Source: Oscillospiraceae bacterium
GTDB lineage: Bacteria; Bacillota; Clostridia; Oscillospirales; QAMX01
DNA length: 64,000 nucleotides
NCBI GenBank assembly: GCA_015067825.1
Contig: SVLQ01000006.1
Coordinates: forward strand, 88,148-152,147
Direction: 5' to 3'
Shown here one piece after another: positions 8,821-16,532 of this stretch (its first letter is position 1; each line of letters opens with the position of its first letter). A program made the position numbers and the translations under genes. Below the pieces are notes generated by a model. That model ran no database searches. It was not told where the DNA came from and was given only the letters and a program-made list of their open reading frames with translations.

Positions 8821-9231
8821 TCAAAAGACGTATCGCGTGCCGTGATCGTAGAGGATGCCATCGGTCAGACGGATCCGCAGGATGACCGTTTGCGGATCGG
8901 ATTCGTCGGTGTGGCCGTTATCGTACCACGCCGCAAACGCAGCGCGCAGCCGATCGGCCATTTCGCGGTTTTCCTCGGCCGCGACGTGGCCCAGACTCGC
9001 GCAGAGCGCGTGGCCGGAAAACCAGTCGCCGCTGATCGCCGCCCGCGGATCGCGGCGGAGATGCTCCATTTTGTGCGAGCTGCCGTGCGTGATCGTATAG
9101 AAGCTGTCGCCGACGAAGATCGCATCGATCGTCCGCACCCACGGATTGCCCGTTTCATCCACCGTCGCCAGCGCCATCAGCGAATCGGCGCCGAAGCGCT
9201 TGGCAAGGATCGCCGCACACGCTTCGTTCAT
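8821..9231 (-). CDS. pyridoxamine 5'-phosphate oxidase-family protein
   Basis: A 136-residue split-barrel flavin-binding protein of the PPOX/general-stress-26-like group. The pattern LMALATVDETGNPWVRTIDAI is the usual first strand pair of this fold, followed by a basic stretch (SSHKMEHLRRDPRAAIS) that normally contacts the flavin phosphate. Function is probably flavin or F420-type binding or redox; substrate unknown. Its start overlaps the stop of the upstream HAD gene in an ATGA overlap, so the pair is translationally coupled. Confidence 0.8.
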   Translation of the reverse strand: MNEACAAILAKRFGADSLMALATVDETGNPWVRTIDAIFVGDSFYTITHGSSHKMEHLRRDPRAAISGDWFSGHALCASLGHVAAEENREMADRLRAAFAAWYDNGHTDESDPQTVILRIRLTDGILYDHGTRYVF

Positions 9232-10079
9232 GCCTGAAATCTCCCTTCGAAGATATCGCGGATCGTGCGGATCACGCCGCCCTCGTTGTGCGAGGGGATG
9301 ACGTGGGAGGCAATGCGCTGCATCTCCGGCTCGGCCGTATTGGGCGCGAAGCTCTTGTCGGCCACTTCGTACATCGGGCGGTCGTTGAAATTGTCGCCGA
9401 AGACGTAGAGCTTATCGGCACCGACCAGCGCCTGCGCCGCCTTCGCGCCGACGCCTTTGCCGCCGTTGGCCGCACCGCATTCGAGAAATTTATAGCCGTC
9501 GCGGTAGGTATCGCCGTAGTAAACGATCTTCAAACCGTCGATCTGCTTCATTTTTTCGTAGATCGGATCGAGCTTTGACTCGTGGGCAAGGCAGGAGAAC
9601 TCGATCACGTCGCCGCTGCCGTCGTATTCGGACATCGGACGCACCGGCAGATGCGGCTGGTCGGTCGCGCGGAGGTAGCGGGTCATCGGCCCGTCGACGG
9701 CGACGTCGTCGCGGTAATAGGTCACCATCGTCTCGCCTCCATCGGCGACGACGAACATCCGCATGAAAACGTCGCTCTCCAGAAAGAGCGCGACCACCGC
9801 AGCAGCGGCAGCGCGTTCGACCGGGAACCACCGCACCGCGTGCGGCTCCGCCATATCCCACAACAGCGCACCGTTCAAGCAAACCGCCGGAGCACTCAGC
9901 CGCACACCCGACGGGCCGATCGCATGGTGCGCACCGGCCGGGCCGCGCGCAGTCGCGATCGTAAACAAGCAGCCGCGGTCGGTCAGATCGTTTAAGATCT
10001 GCGCATATTCTGGCGCGACCGCCGCACTATCGTTCAGCAAAGTGCCGTCAAGGTCGCTGGCAAACAAAATCTTCTCCAT
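9228..10079 (-). CDS. HAD-superfamily sugar/nucleotide phosphatase (Cof type)
   Basis: A 283-residue Cof/IIB-type HAD hydrolase that probably dephosphorylates a small phosphorylated metabolite. Motif I DLDGTLL is at the N-terminus, a Lys sits near the conserved GGKGVGAKA region, and motif IV GDNFNDRPMY lies near residue 230. An in-frame extension to 10307 runs through a repeated hairpin element and has no ribosome site, whereas ATG 10079 follows AAAGGA, so the shorter form is preferred. Its upstream region is the composite hairpin element at 10128-10426. Confidence 0.9.
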   Translation of the reverse strand: MEKILFASDLDGTLLNDSAAVAPEYAQILNDLTDRGCLFTIATARGPAGAHHAIGPSGVRLSAPAVCLNGALLWDMAEPHAVRWFPVERAAAAAVVALFLESDVFMRMFVVADGGETMVTYYRDDVAVDGPMTRYLRATDQPHLPVRPMSEYDGSGDVIEFSCLAHESKLDPIYEKMKQIDGLKIVYYGDTYRDGYKFLECGAANGGKGVGAKAAQALVGADKLYVFGDNFNDRPMYEVADKSFAPNTAEPEMQRIASHVIPSHNEGGVIRTIRDIFEGRFQA

Positions 10080-10127
10080 CGTTAATCCTTTCTTCCGCCA
10101 ATAAAAACTATCATCCAATCCGTTCCG

Positions 10128-10426
10128 TTTTTTCGGCGGCTTTGCTGCCGAAAAAACTCCTTCAAGACGGTCGCAAGACCGTCCACGCGCCGAAAGGAGC
10201 CGACAAAATCGCAGATTTTGTCGGCGGGGATCAGCGCGTGAAAGAACCCCCGCCGCAGCGGGCCCGATTTGGAAACGCAGTTTCCAAATCGCTAAAAGCT
10301 CGCCCACGCGCCGAAAGGAGCCGACGAAATCACAGATTTTGTCGGCGGGGATCAGCGCGTGAGAGATCGATCGAAAACAAAGTTTTCGATCGGTTAGCCC
10401 GATTTGGAAACGTAGTTTCCAAATCG
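10128..10426 (+). repeat. composite multi-hairpin element, copy A (two cores)
   Basis: Fills the gap between yycI and the HAD gene. In forward order: hairpin H1 (10128-10156, T6/A6-based), linker, H2 (10166-10183), core 1 (10184-10240), a small GC hairpin (about 10248-10262), H4a (10265-10291), core 2 (10305-10361), H4b (10368-10392) and H4c (10400-10426). Each core has an outer stem CACGCGC/GCGCGTG, an internal loop with CGAAAGGA facing GGGGATCA, and an inner 12-bp stem. The same parts occur at 21252-21405 (opposite strand) and 42468-42613. Deviations from perfect pairing in H1 and core 2 are G-U on the + strand, consistent with RNA folding there. Function unknown. Confidence 0.85.
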
Positions 10427-10431
10427 CATTT

Positions 10432-11256
10432 CTAACTTCCGCTCAAAATCGAACCGTCCAGCCCGCTCATAACATAATCGCCGCCGTCGGTTTTGATATA
10501 GACCGCCGGAATCAGACGGATACCACCGTCGTCTTCTACCGTGTGGTAATAGGCCGCCTCGGCCGCAACGATCAGGCTCACATCCAACTCGTATTCCGCA
10601 GCATAGGCGCCGAAATCGGCGAGGATCGCCGTCAGCTGCCGCGAAACCGCCTCACCGCGTTCCGGCTCACCGACGAACACACATCCCACGATCGTGGCCG
10701 TTCCGTCGGCGTAGGAAACCGACAAATCGACATTTCTAAGTCGCAGACCGTTGATTTCGCAGACAAAACGCACCGTGACCGCAGTCCCGGTTTCAACGAC
10801 CATGCCGTAGTCCGAGGGCAAAATATCGGCGCGCTCCAAAAGAGCTTTGGCCGCAGCACCGGCTTCGTCGGCGCTTGCGGGTTGGGGCTGATTTTGCAGG
10901 ACGATGTTGACGAGGCCGCCGCGGCGGAACACCGCTTCGCCGGCCACACCCGTATAGACATCGATGCCGCCGCCCTGCTCACTTTTGACCGTTTCGCCCA
11001 GAAAAGCCGCAGCAATTGCCGCTTCGGCCTTGGGATCGCGCGCGAGCGTTTGCACACGGACGGTTTGTGTGCGGTACGGGATCGCGCTGTCTTCGATCCA
11101 GATGCCACACCGTTCGAGGAATGCAAGCGTGTTGTCGATGGTTTGCTGCGGAATCACCGATTCGGTATAGCGCGAGTAGATCAGGTTGACAGCGAGAGCG
11201 AGATTGATCACCGCCAGCAGCAAAATGACAATCGTTTTGATTTTGGCTTTATCCAT
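10432..11256 (-). CDS. yycI: YycI-like regulator of the WalRK system
   Basis: A 274-residue protein with a short cytoplasmic N-terminus, one membrane helix (about residues 7-25) and an extracytoplasmic domain, like B. subtilis YycI, which with YycH modulates the WalK kinase at the membrane. Sequence similarity alone is weak; position as the fourth gene after walR, walK and yycH decides the call. ATG 11256 overlaps the end of yycH by 8 nt, so translation is coupled. The stop codon is only 6 nt from hairpin H4c of the composite element, so the 3' end of the transcript would carry that element. Confidence 0.8.
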   Translation of the reverse strand: MDKAKIKTIVILLLAVINLALAVNLIYSRYTESVIPQQTIDNTLAFLERCGIWIEDSAIPYRTQTVRVQTLARDPKAEAAIAAAFLGETVKSEQGGGIDVYTGVAGEAVFRRGGLVNIVLQNQPQPASADEAGAAAKALLERADILPSDYGMVVETGTAVTVRFVCEINGLRLRNVDLSVSYADGTATIVGCVFVGEPERGEAVSRQLTAILADFGAYAAEYELDVSLIVAAEAAYYHTVEDDGGIRLIPAVYIKTDGGDYVMSGLDGSILSGS

Positions 11257-12526
11257 GGATATCCGCTCCGTTTCCGCCGCGCACGACCGGCAACACACAG
11301 AACGCGGCCTGCCAGACATTGCCGCGTTCGAGATATGCCCAACTCAGCCGTCCGCTGCTGCCGTCGCCGGTCAGACCCGCAAGCAGCGCCTGCGGATTGA
11401 GCTGCGGTGCGGCCGCATCCGTTTCGCTGACGGAGACCGCAAACAACGCAACCTCGGCCTGTACCAGCAGATCACCCTGAAACACAAACCGCGCGGCCGT
11501 ACGTGAGCCGTTGGTTGCGACCAGAACCACACCGTCGTACCACGCGTCGAACGATGCGATCGTGCGGTCCCCTTGGGTCTCGACTGCGCTCAGGACATAG
11601 CGCGGAACATTGGTCAGACCGGCAATGCAGTCGGCGAGGATCGCCGATGCGCGGTCGACGCACGCGGCAGAATCGCCGAGCATGGCCGCCACCGCCGCTT
11701 CATCGGCTGCGACAAAGGTGAGAGAACCATCGCCACCGGCGCGCAATGTGCCGCCTTCGGCCAAAAATACGCGCCCCGACGATGCGTCGGCATAGCTGCG
11801 CGCAGTATAGCTGTCAAATCCGAACGCCTCCAGCAGAATCATCTGCCGTTCGCGCTCGTAGCTGCCGTTTTCGTCGCAGAGCGGTGTGCGCGTCAGCACA
11901 CCGGCTGCTTGTGCGGCAATCGGCACGGCGGAATGCGGCGTGAGAGCGGTACCGGTTTTGCCCAACGTGCAGGCGTAGACAACGGCTTCGCCTTCGCTGC
12001 CGAGCAGACGCGGCTCCAGGTCAGCCGTTTTCAACGCGGTCGTGGACATATAACAGACGCCGTCGGCGTAGAGATAGAGCTCGGCCAGCTCTTTGGTCAG
12101 GGTAATCAGCAGGCTGTCGGCATACAATTCGGTCAGCGGGCCTTCCTCGCTGCCGCCGATGACGGCCACGGGCAGTACCGCTCCGTAGTCAAGCAGAACC
12201 CCCTTACCGTTTAGGGCAGCGACCCAGCGCGCGGGATCCACCTGTGCCGGCGCGTTGGCCGAGCCGAGCAATTCGACCAAAATCGGCCGCACCACCTCAA
12301 AATACGGCGTAAGGAGACGGTTTTTGCCGAGCAGCGAGCAATCACCGTCGTTGAGCACAGCCGCAACGGGCATCAGCGGCCCCGTGCTGCCGCTCTCATT
12401 TTGCGTCCCGTCGGTCGATGCAGGCGAAAAGAACAATCCGCGTTCACTCACGGCAGTCAGCACAAACAACAGGATCGCCGTGGCTGAAAGCAGCGCGATC
12501 ACGGCGTTTTGCACCTTATTTTTCAT
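11249..12526 (-). CDS. yycH: YycH-like regulator of the WalRK system
   Basis: A 425-residue protein with an N-terminal membrane anchor (about residues 7-25) and a large extracytoplasmic part, as in YycH. In B. subtilis YycH binds WalK together with YycI and tunes its activity. The reading frame starts within the walK stop (ATGA overlap) and its end overlaps yycI by 8 nt, the canonical tightly packed wal cluster. Family recognition rests mainly on synteny and topology. Confidence 0.8.
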   Translation of the reverse strand: MKNKVQNAVIALLSATAILLFVLTAVSERGLFFSPASTDGTQNESGSTGPLMPVAAVLNDGDCSLLGKNRLLTPYFEVVRPILVELLGSANAPAQVDPARWVAALNGKGVLLDYGAVLPVAVIGGSEEGPLTELYADSLLITLTKELAELYLYADGVCYMSTTALKTADLEPRLLGSEGEAVVYACTLGKTGTALTPHSAVPIAAQAAGVLTRTPLCDENGSYERERQMILLEAFGFDSYTARSYADASSGRVFLAEGGTLRAGGDGSLTFVAADEAAVAAMLGDSAACVDRASAILADCIAGLTNVPRYVLSAVETQGDRTIASFDAWYDGVVLVATNGSRTAARFVFQGDLLVQAEVALFAVSVSETDAAAPQLNPQALLAGLTGDGSSGRLSWAYLERGNVWQAAFCVLPVVRGGNGADIHG

Positions 12527-14280
12527 ACAACCGCACCCTCATCGGCAGCTTCCGGCAGCCAAATCGCCACCGTTGTGCCCTCGTTTTGTTCGCTTTCGAT
12601 GCGGATCGTACCCTTTAGATTCTGGATAAATTCTTTGGCGATGGCAAGGCCGAGTCCCGAACCGCCGCTCTCGCGCGAACGCGCTTTGTCGACGCGGTAG
12701 AAGCGGTCGAAGATGTGCGGCAGATCGTTCTTGGGAATACCCATGCCGTTGTCGGCAACGGTAATCTCCGCGCCGCCGTCGACAGTGCGAGCGGTGACAC
12801 GGATCTTGCCTCCGTTGGGCGTGTACTTGATCGCATTGGTGATGACGTTCATGTAGACCTGCCCAAGCCGGTCGTAGTCGGCGGAGATCGGCGGCAGAGG
12901 CCCTTCGATCGACAGACTGAGGGTCTGGTCGCGTTTTTTTGCTTCGAGATTGGAGGCATCGACGATGTTGCGGATCAGCTCGTCGGGGACGAAGGTATTC
13001 AGATGCCAGTCCATGCGGCCGTAGTCGAGCTTGGAGATCGTCAGCAGGTCGCGGACCAGACGCGTCATGCGGTCGGTCTCGTTCAGAATGACCTGCATGA
13101 AGCGCGCACGCAGTGCCGGCGGCATTTCGTCGTCGGAGAGGATCGTTTCAGCGTAGCTGCGGACATTGGTCAGCGGCGTGCGCAATTCGTGGGAGATATC
13201 GGCGACGAATTCACGGCGAGCGGTATTCAGACGTTCCTGCTCGGTGATATCGTAGATGACGACGATCACGCCGCCTTCGTGTTCTTCGCTGCCAAACGGC
13301 GTGTAGAAAAAGCGCAGGTCGCGGCCGTTGACCTTGGCGATGCGCTCTTCGGCCGCACCGCTTTCGATCGCCAGCACTTCCTCCAGTGTCAGCGGTGCGC
13401 CCAGCGCGGCGTAGTCGGAAACCGCATCGGTTTTCGGCGCAAGCAGCGTTTGGGCGGCGGCGTTGATGTGGAGCAGCTCTCCCCGGCGGGAAAGGGCAAC
13501 GATGCCGTCGGTCATGTGTTCGAAAACGGCCGACAGCTTGTTGCGCTCGTTGGCCACGGCCCCCAGCGTATCCTCAAGCGCCTGAGACATATCGTTGAAC
13601 GTTTGGGTGAGGACACCGATTTCGTCGGTAGAATAGGCCGGAGGTTTGCTGGTAAAGTCACCGGCGGCGACGAGCTTGGCACTTCGGGTCAGGTTTTCGA
13701 TCGGGCGCGAGATCGTCTTGGCCAGCATCACCGAAAGCAGCACGGCGATGGCCAAGCCGAACAGCAAGGCCTGCAGCACAGCCGACAGGAGCATCTGCTG
13801 CAATTCCGAAACGCTCTCTTTGTTGTCTTTTATGTAGATGATATAGCCGCCGTCGCTGTAGGTAACCGGCACGGCAATGTCGAAAAAGCCGGTCGCCGCT
13901 GCCGTTTCCATGCCGACATTGCCCGCGAGGGCCGCCAGCACGTTGTTGGTTTTCTCCACCGCGCTGTCGGCATCGCTGCCGGTCAGATAGGCACCCGTGC
14001 GCGCATCCAAAAGCGCAAACGTGCGGCTTTGGTTGAGACCGAGCTGCGAAGAATGCGCGAGAATATATTCCTCGGCGCGCGTCAACCCATCCTCACCCGA
14101 GGATACGTCGCGGAACACGTCGAGAAAATCGCCGGTGAATACGTCACCCATTTCCTCGTAGAAACGGTCTTCGTAGTACGTACCGACGCTGTTGAGCAGG
14201 TAAATCCCGATAACAGTCATAACGGTCACGATCAGTAAGACCAAGATCATGACCAGCTTTACTTGCAGAGATCGCGTCAC
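12523..14280 (-). CDS. walK: sensor histidine kinase WalK (YycG)
   Basis: Membrane kinase of the WalRK system that controls cell-wall turnover in Bacillota. Domain order over 585 residues: TM1 (about 9-29), extracytoplasmic PAS-like region (30-160), TM2 (163-187), HAMP (188-240), PAS (245-350), HisKA with phospho-acceptor His364 in ISHELRTP, and HATPase_c with N box NAIKYTP, G1 DNGMGIP and G2 GSGLGLAIAKEF. All catalytic motifs are intact. It lies 60 nt after walR and overlaps yycH by 4 nt. Confidence 0.95.
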   Translation of the reverse strand: MTRSLQVKLVMILVLLIVTVMTVIGIYLLNSVGTYYEDRFYEEMGDVFTGDFLDVFRDVSSGEDGLTRAEEYILAHSSQLGLNQSRTFALLDARTGAYLTGSDADSAVEKTNNVLAALAGNVGMETAAATGFFDIAVPVTYSDGGYIIYIKDNKESVSELQQMLLSAVLQALLFGLAIAVLLSVMLAKTISRPIENLTRSAKLVAAGDFTSKPPAYSTDEIGVLTQTFNDMSQALEDTLGAVANERNKLSAVFEHMTDGIVALSRRGELLHINAAAQTLLAPKTDAVSDYAALGAPLTLEEVLAIESGAAEERIAKVNGRDLRFFYTPFGSEEHEGGVIVVIYDITEQERLNTARREFVADISHELRTPLTNVRSYAETILSDDEMPPALRARFMQVILNETDRMTRLVRDLLTISKLDYGRMDWHLNTFVPDELIRNIVDASNLEAKKRDQTLSLSIEGPLPPISADYDRLGQVYMNVITNAIKYTPNGGKIRVTARTVDGGAEITVADNGMGIPKNDLPHIFDRFYRVDKARSRESGGSGLGLAIAKEFIQNLKGTIRIESEQNEGTTVAIWLPEAADEGAVV

Positions 14281-14340
14281 TGCGCTCCCTCCTCCGATTC
14301 AAACAGAAAATCGCGGATTCCGCCGCGTTCGGGGGCTGCG

Positions 14341-15042
14341 TTATTTGCCCTGCGGGTCGTAGTAGTAGCCCACGCCGTGGCGGGTGGCGATAAAACGCCC
14401 AGCTCCCTCGGCGCATTCCTCCAGTTTTTCGCGCAGGCGACGCACGGCGACGTCGACGATGCGCGTACCGCCGTCGTACTCGTAGCCGTAGACGCTGCGG
14501 AGGATATCCTCGCGGGTGAAAACGGTGTCGGGCGAAGAGGTCAGGTAGCGCAGCAGCTCGTATTCGCGCGCGCTGACATCGAGCGATTTGCCGCAGACGC
14601 TGACCGTCTTGCTCTTTTCATCGACGGCGATCTCGCGCGCGGTCTTCGCAGAAGCTGCCGGCACGAGCGCACCCGTGCTGCGACGAAGATTCGCCCGCAC
14701 GCGCGAAATGAGCTCGCGCATCAAAAACGGTTTGGTGATATAGTCGTCGGCGCCGAGCTCAAGCCCCTCGACCTTATCGTCTTCGCCTTCGCGGGCGGTA
14801 AGCATCAGGATCGGGACGTCGGAGACCTCGCGCACGCGGCGGCAGATCTCGAAGCCGTTGATGCCCGGCAGCATCAGATCCAAAAGGATCAGATCAGGGG
14901 CATCGTTGAGCGCCATCGAAAGACCGGTCTCGCCGTCGTAAGCGGCCAGTGCCTCGAAGCCCTCTTTCATCAGGTTGTAAACAACGATATCGGAGATCGC
15001 CGCGTCGTCCTCGACGATCAGAATGCGTTTCTTTTCGTCCAT
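14341..15042 (-). CDS. walR: response regulator WalR (YycF), OmpR family
   Basis: A 233-residue two-domain regulator. The receiver has the acidic pair near the N-terminus (VEDD), phospho-acceptor Asp in LILLDLMLP and Lys in the KPF motif (ITKPFLMRE). The C-terminal winged helix includes SAREYELLRYL and DVAVRRLREKLE, typical of OmpR/PhoB. Acts on cell-wall hydrolase and envelope genes with WalK. It starts 15 nt after an XRE-type regulator gene, so that gene is the first of the operon here, an uncommon arrangement. Confidence 0.94.
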   Translation of the reverse strand: MDEKKRILIVEDDAAISDIVVYNLMKEGFEALAAYDGETGLSMALNDAPDLILLDLMLPGINGFEICRRVREVSDVPILMLTAREGEDDKVEGLELGADDYITKPFLMRELISRVRANLRRSTGALVPAASAKTAREIAVDEKSKTVSVCGKSLDVSAREYELLRYLTSSPDTVFTREDILRSVYGYEYDGGTRIVDVAVRRLREKLEECAEGAGRFIATRHGVGYYYDPQGK

Positions 15043-15057
15043 ATCTGTTCCTTTCGC

Positions 15058-15552
15058 TTATCGCTTTGCGCGCAGGCGCTCCGCCATTTTTTCTTCCAGC
15101 TGTGCCATCGCCGTCGTCGGTGCTCTGCCGGCTTGTCCGGCCGCACAGATCGCCAGTTCGTCGGCGGTCAGAGCCGCATCGGAGGCGATCAGTGCTCCCG
15201 CGTTTTCGCCGACGATCAGCTGCATCAGACGGTAGGCCGCCAGCAGCAGATAGTCCTCGGCCAGCTCGCCGAGCACCTCGTCCTGAGCGGCGGCAAATTC
15301 GGTCACGGCTTTCGCCGCAGCCACCGCCGAAACCGGCAGGGTCTCGGCCGGGAGCGGCTCCAGCCCGAGCAGGCGGTCGACGCTGCAGCCATAGTATTTG
15401 CCGGCGTTGACGAGAAATTCCAGCCCCGGCTCCCGAAGGCCGTTTTCGTAATGCGAAAGCAGAGCCTGCGACACACCCAGCGCCGCCGCGGCCGTCCGTT
15501 GGCTGACCTTCTTATCTTTGCGTAATTTTGCCAAACTTCGCGCAAAACGCAT
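15058..15552 (-). CDS. XRE-family HTH regulator at the head of the wal operon
   Basis: A 164-residue protein with an N-terminal helix-turn-helix of the XRE/SinR type (about residues 5-60, including SQRTAAAALGVSQALLSHYE) and an alanine-rich helical C-terminal region that probably mediates oligomerisation or ligand response. ATG 15552 is chosen as the start of the conserved HTH; an in-frame ATG 11 codons earlier exists. It lies 15 nt upstream of walR under a shared promoter, so it may autoregulate the wal operon (inference). Confidence 0.85.
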   Translation of the reverse strand: MRFARSLAKLRKDKKVSQRTAAAALGVSQALLSHYENGLREPGLEFLVNAGKYYGCSVDRLLGLEPLPAETLPVSAVAAAKAVTEFAAAQDEVLGELAEDYLLLAAYRLMQLIVGENAGALIASDAALTADELAICAAGQAGRAPTTAMAQLEEKMAERLRAKR

Positions 15553-15621
15553 GGTTTGCCGCCCCTTTCCCTGCGGATACGCCACCGGAAGCTTCCGATG
15601 CCGAAAATATCCGATAGTAAT

Positions 15622-15650
15622 ATTATAGAATAAATACTACGAATTGTAAA
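15622..15650 (-). promoter_or_regulatory. sigma-A promoter of the XRE-walRK-yycHI operon
   Basis: On the minus strand TTTACA (15650-15645), a 17-bp spacer and TATAAT (15627-15622) lie about 70 nt before the first start codon. Confidence 0.8.
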
Positions 15651-15774
15651 GGGATCGGCCGCCGGAAAACACATTTTTTCGCCACTTGCCGACACCATCG
15701 GCGGCAAAATTTCCGTTGGAAGGGATGTGACAAAGTTCGGCCGCATTTTCACCGCGGATTCTGCATTTTTTGCC

Positions 15775-15803
15775 TTGCAATCGAGGGCGGTTTGTGGTAT
15801 CCT
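15775..15803 (+). promoter_or_regulatory. sigma-A promoter of pduL
   Basis: TTGCAA (15775-15780), a 17-bp spacer and TATCCT (15798-15803) lie 38 nt before the pduL ATG. The gap to the divergent wal promoter (15651-15774) shows no further signal I can name. Confidence 0.65.
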
Positions 15804-15841
15804 ATAAGGTGAAAAATAATTTATATATGGAGTGATATACA

Positions 15842-16405
15842 ATGTTTACTGTTCTCGTCGAAACCAGCGCCCGTCACGTCCACCTCTCGAAGGCCGACAT
15901 GGAAAAGCTCTTCGGTGAAGGCGCCGTCCTGACCGCCAAACGTGAACTCAGCCAGCCCGGCCAGTTCCTCTCCAACGAACGCGTTTCTCTCGTCGGTACC
16001 CGCGGCCGCATGGATAACGTCGCCGTTCTTGGCCCGGAACGTCCGGCTTCGCAGGTTGAGATCTCGCTGACCGACGCCCGTTCGCTCGGCGTCGAAGCAC
16101 CCGTCCGCGAAAGCGGTGACGTCGCTGGCAGCGGCAAGATCACCATCGAAGGCCCGGCCGGCACGGTCGAGCTCGAAGAAGGCGTTATCGCCGCCAAACG
16201 CCATATCCACCTCACCCCCGCAGACGCCGAAGCCAACGGCCTGAAAGACAAGCAGATCGTCAAGGTTGCCGTCAAGGGCGACCGCGCGCTCATCTTCGAC
16301 GAAGTCGTTTGCCGCGTCAACAAGAATTTCGCCACCGCCATGCACATCGATGTCGACGAAGCCAACGCCATCGGCGGCGTCAAGGAAGGCGAAGTCATCG
16401 CCTAA
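15842..16405 (+). CDS. pduL: phosphate acyltransferase PduL (PTAC family)
   Basis: A 187-residue zinc-dependent phosphotransacylase converting acyl-CoA and phosphate to acyl-phosphate and CoA. The two-barrel family signature is clear: SARHVHLSKAD near the N-terminus and AAKRHIHLTPADA in the second half, supplying the metal-binding histidines. No microcompartment shell or diol-dehydratase genes lie nearby and there is no N-terminal encapsulation peptide, so this is probably the housekeeping phosphotransacetylase replacing Pta in acetate formation. It has its own promoter, GGAG ribosome site and a downstream hairpin. Confidence 0.93.
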   Translation: MFTVLVETSARHVHLSKADMEKLFGEGAVLTAKRELSQPGQFLSNERVSLVGTRGRMDNVAVLGPERPASQVEISLTDARSLGVEAPVRESGDVAGSGKITIEGPAGTVELEEGVIAAKRHIHLTPADAEANGLKDKQIVKVAVKGDRALIFDEVVCRVNKNFATAMHIDVDEANAIGGVKEGEVIA

Positions 16406-16422
16406 GCCAAGTTTTCCAGCTC

Positions 16423-16451
16423 CGGATCCCCGGGGATTTCCCGGGGATCCG
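16423..16451 (+). terminator. hairpin after pduL, probable weak terminator
   Basis: Perfect 12-bp GC-rich stem (16423-16434 with 16440-16451), 5-nt loop, no T-run. It may attenuate or stabilise rather than fully terminate. Confidence 0.5.
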
Positions 16452-16532
16452 ATATCCCAAAAATCTCCCTCCCTGTTCGCCATCCAAAATGCCGCTGAGT
16501 ACCGGCGGCCGATACAGAAAAGGAGTTAAACA

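Noticed and set aside
10080..10307. N-terminal extension of the HAD phosphatase
   Set aside because: It translates the composite element and lacks a ribosome site; the ATG at 10079 has AAAGGA and begins the HAD motif I.
10128..10426. CRISPR array
   Set aside because: Repeats are hairpins of different sequence with no regular spacer spacing and no cas genes nearby.
10142..10435. Short frame across composite element A with protein-like repeats
   Set aside because: The frame is made entirely of hairpin repeats; the same peptide-like string appears opposite element B, as expected for a non-coding repeat.
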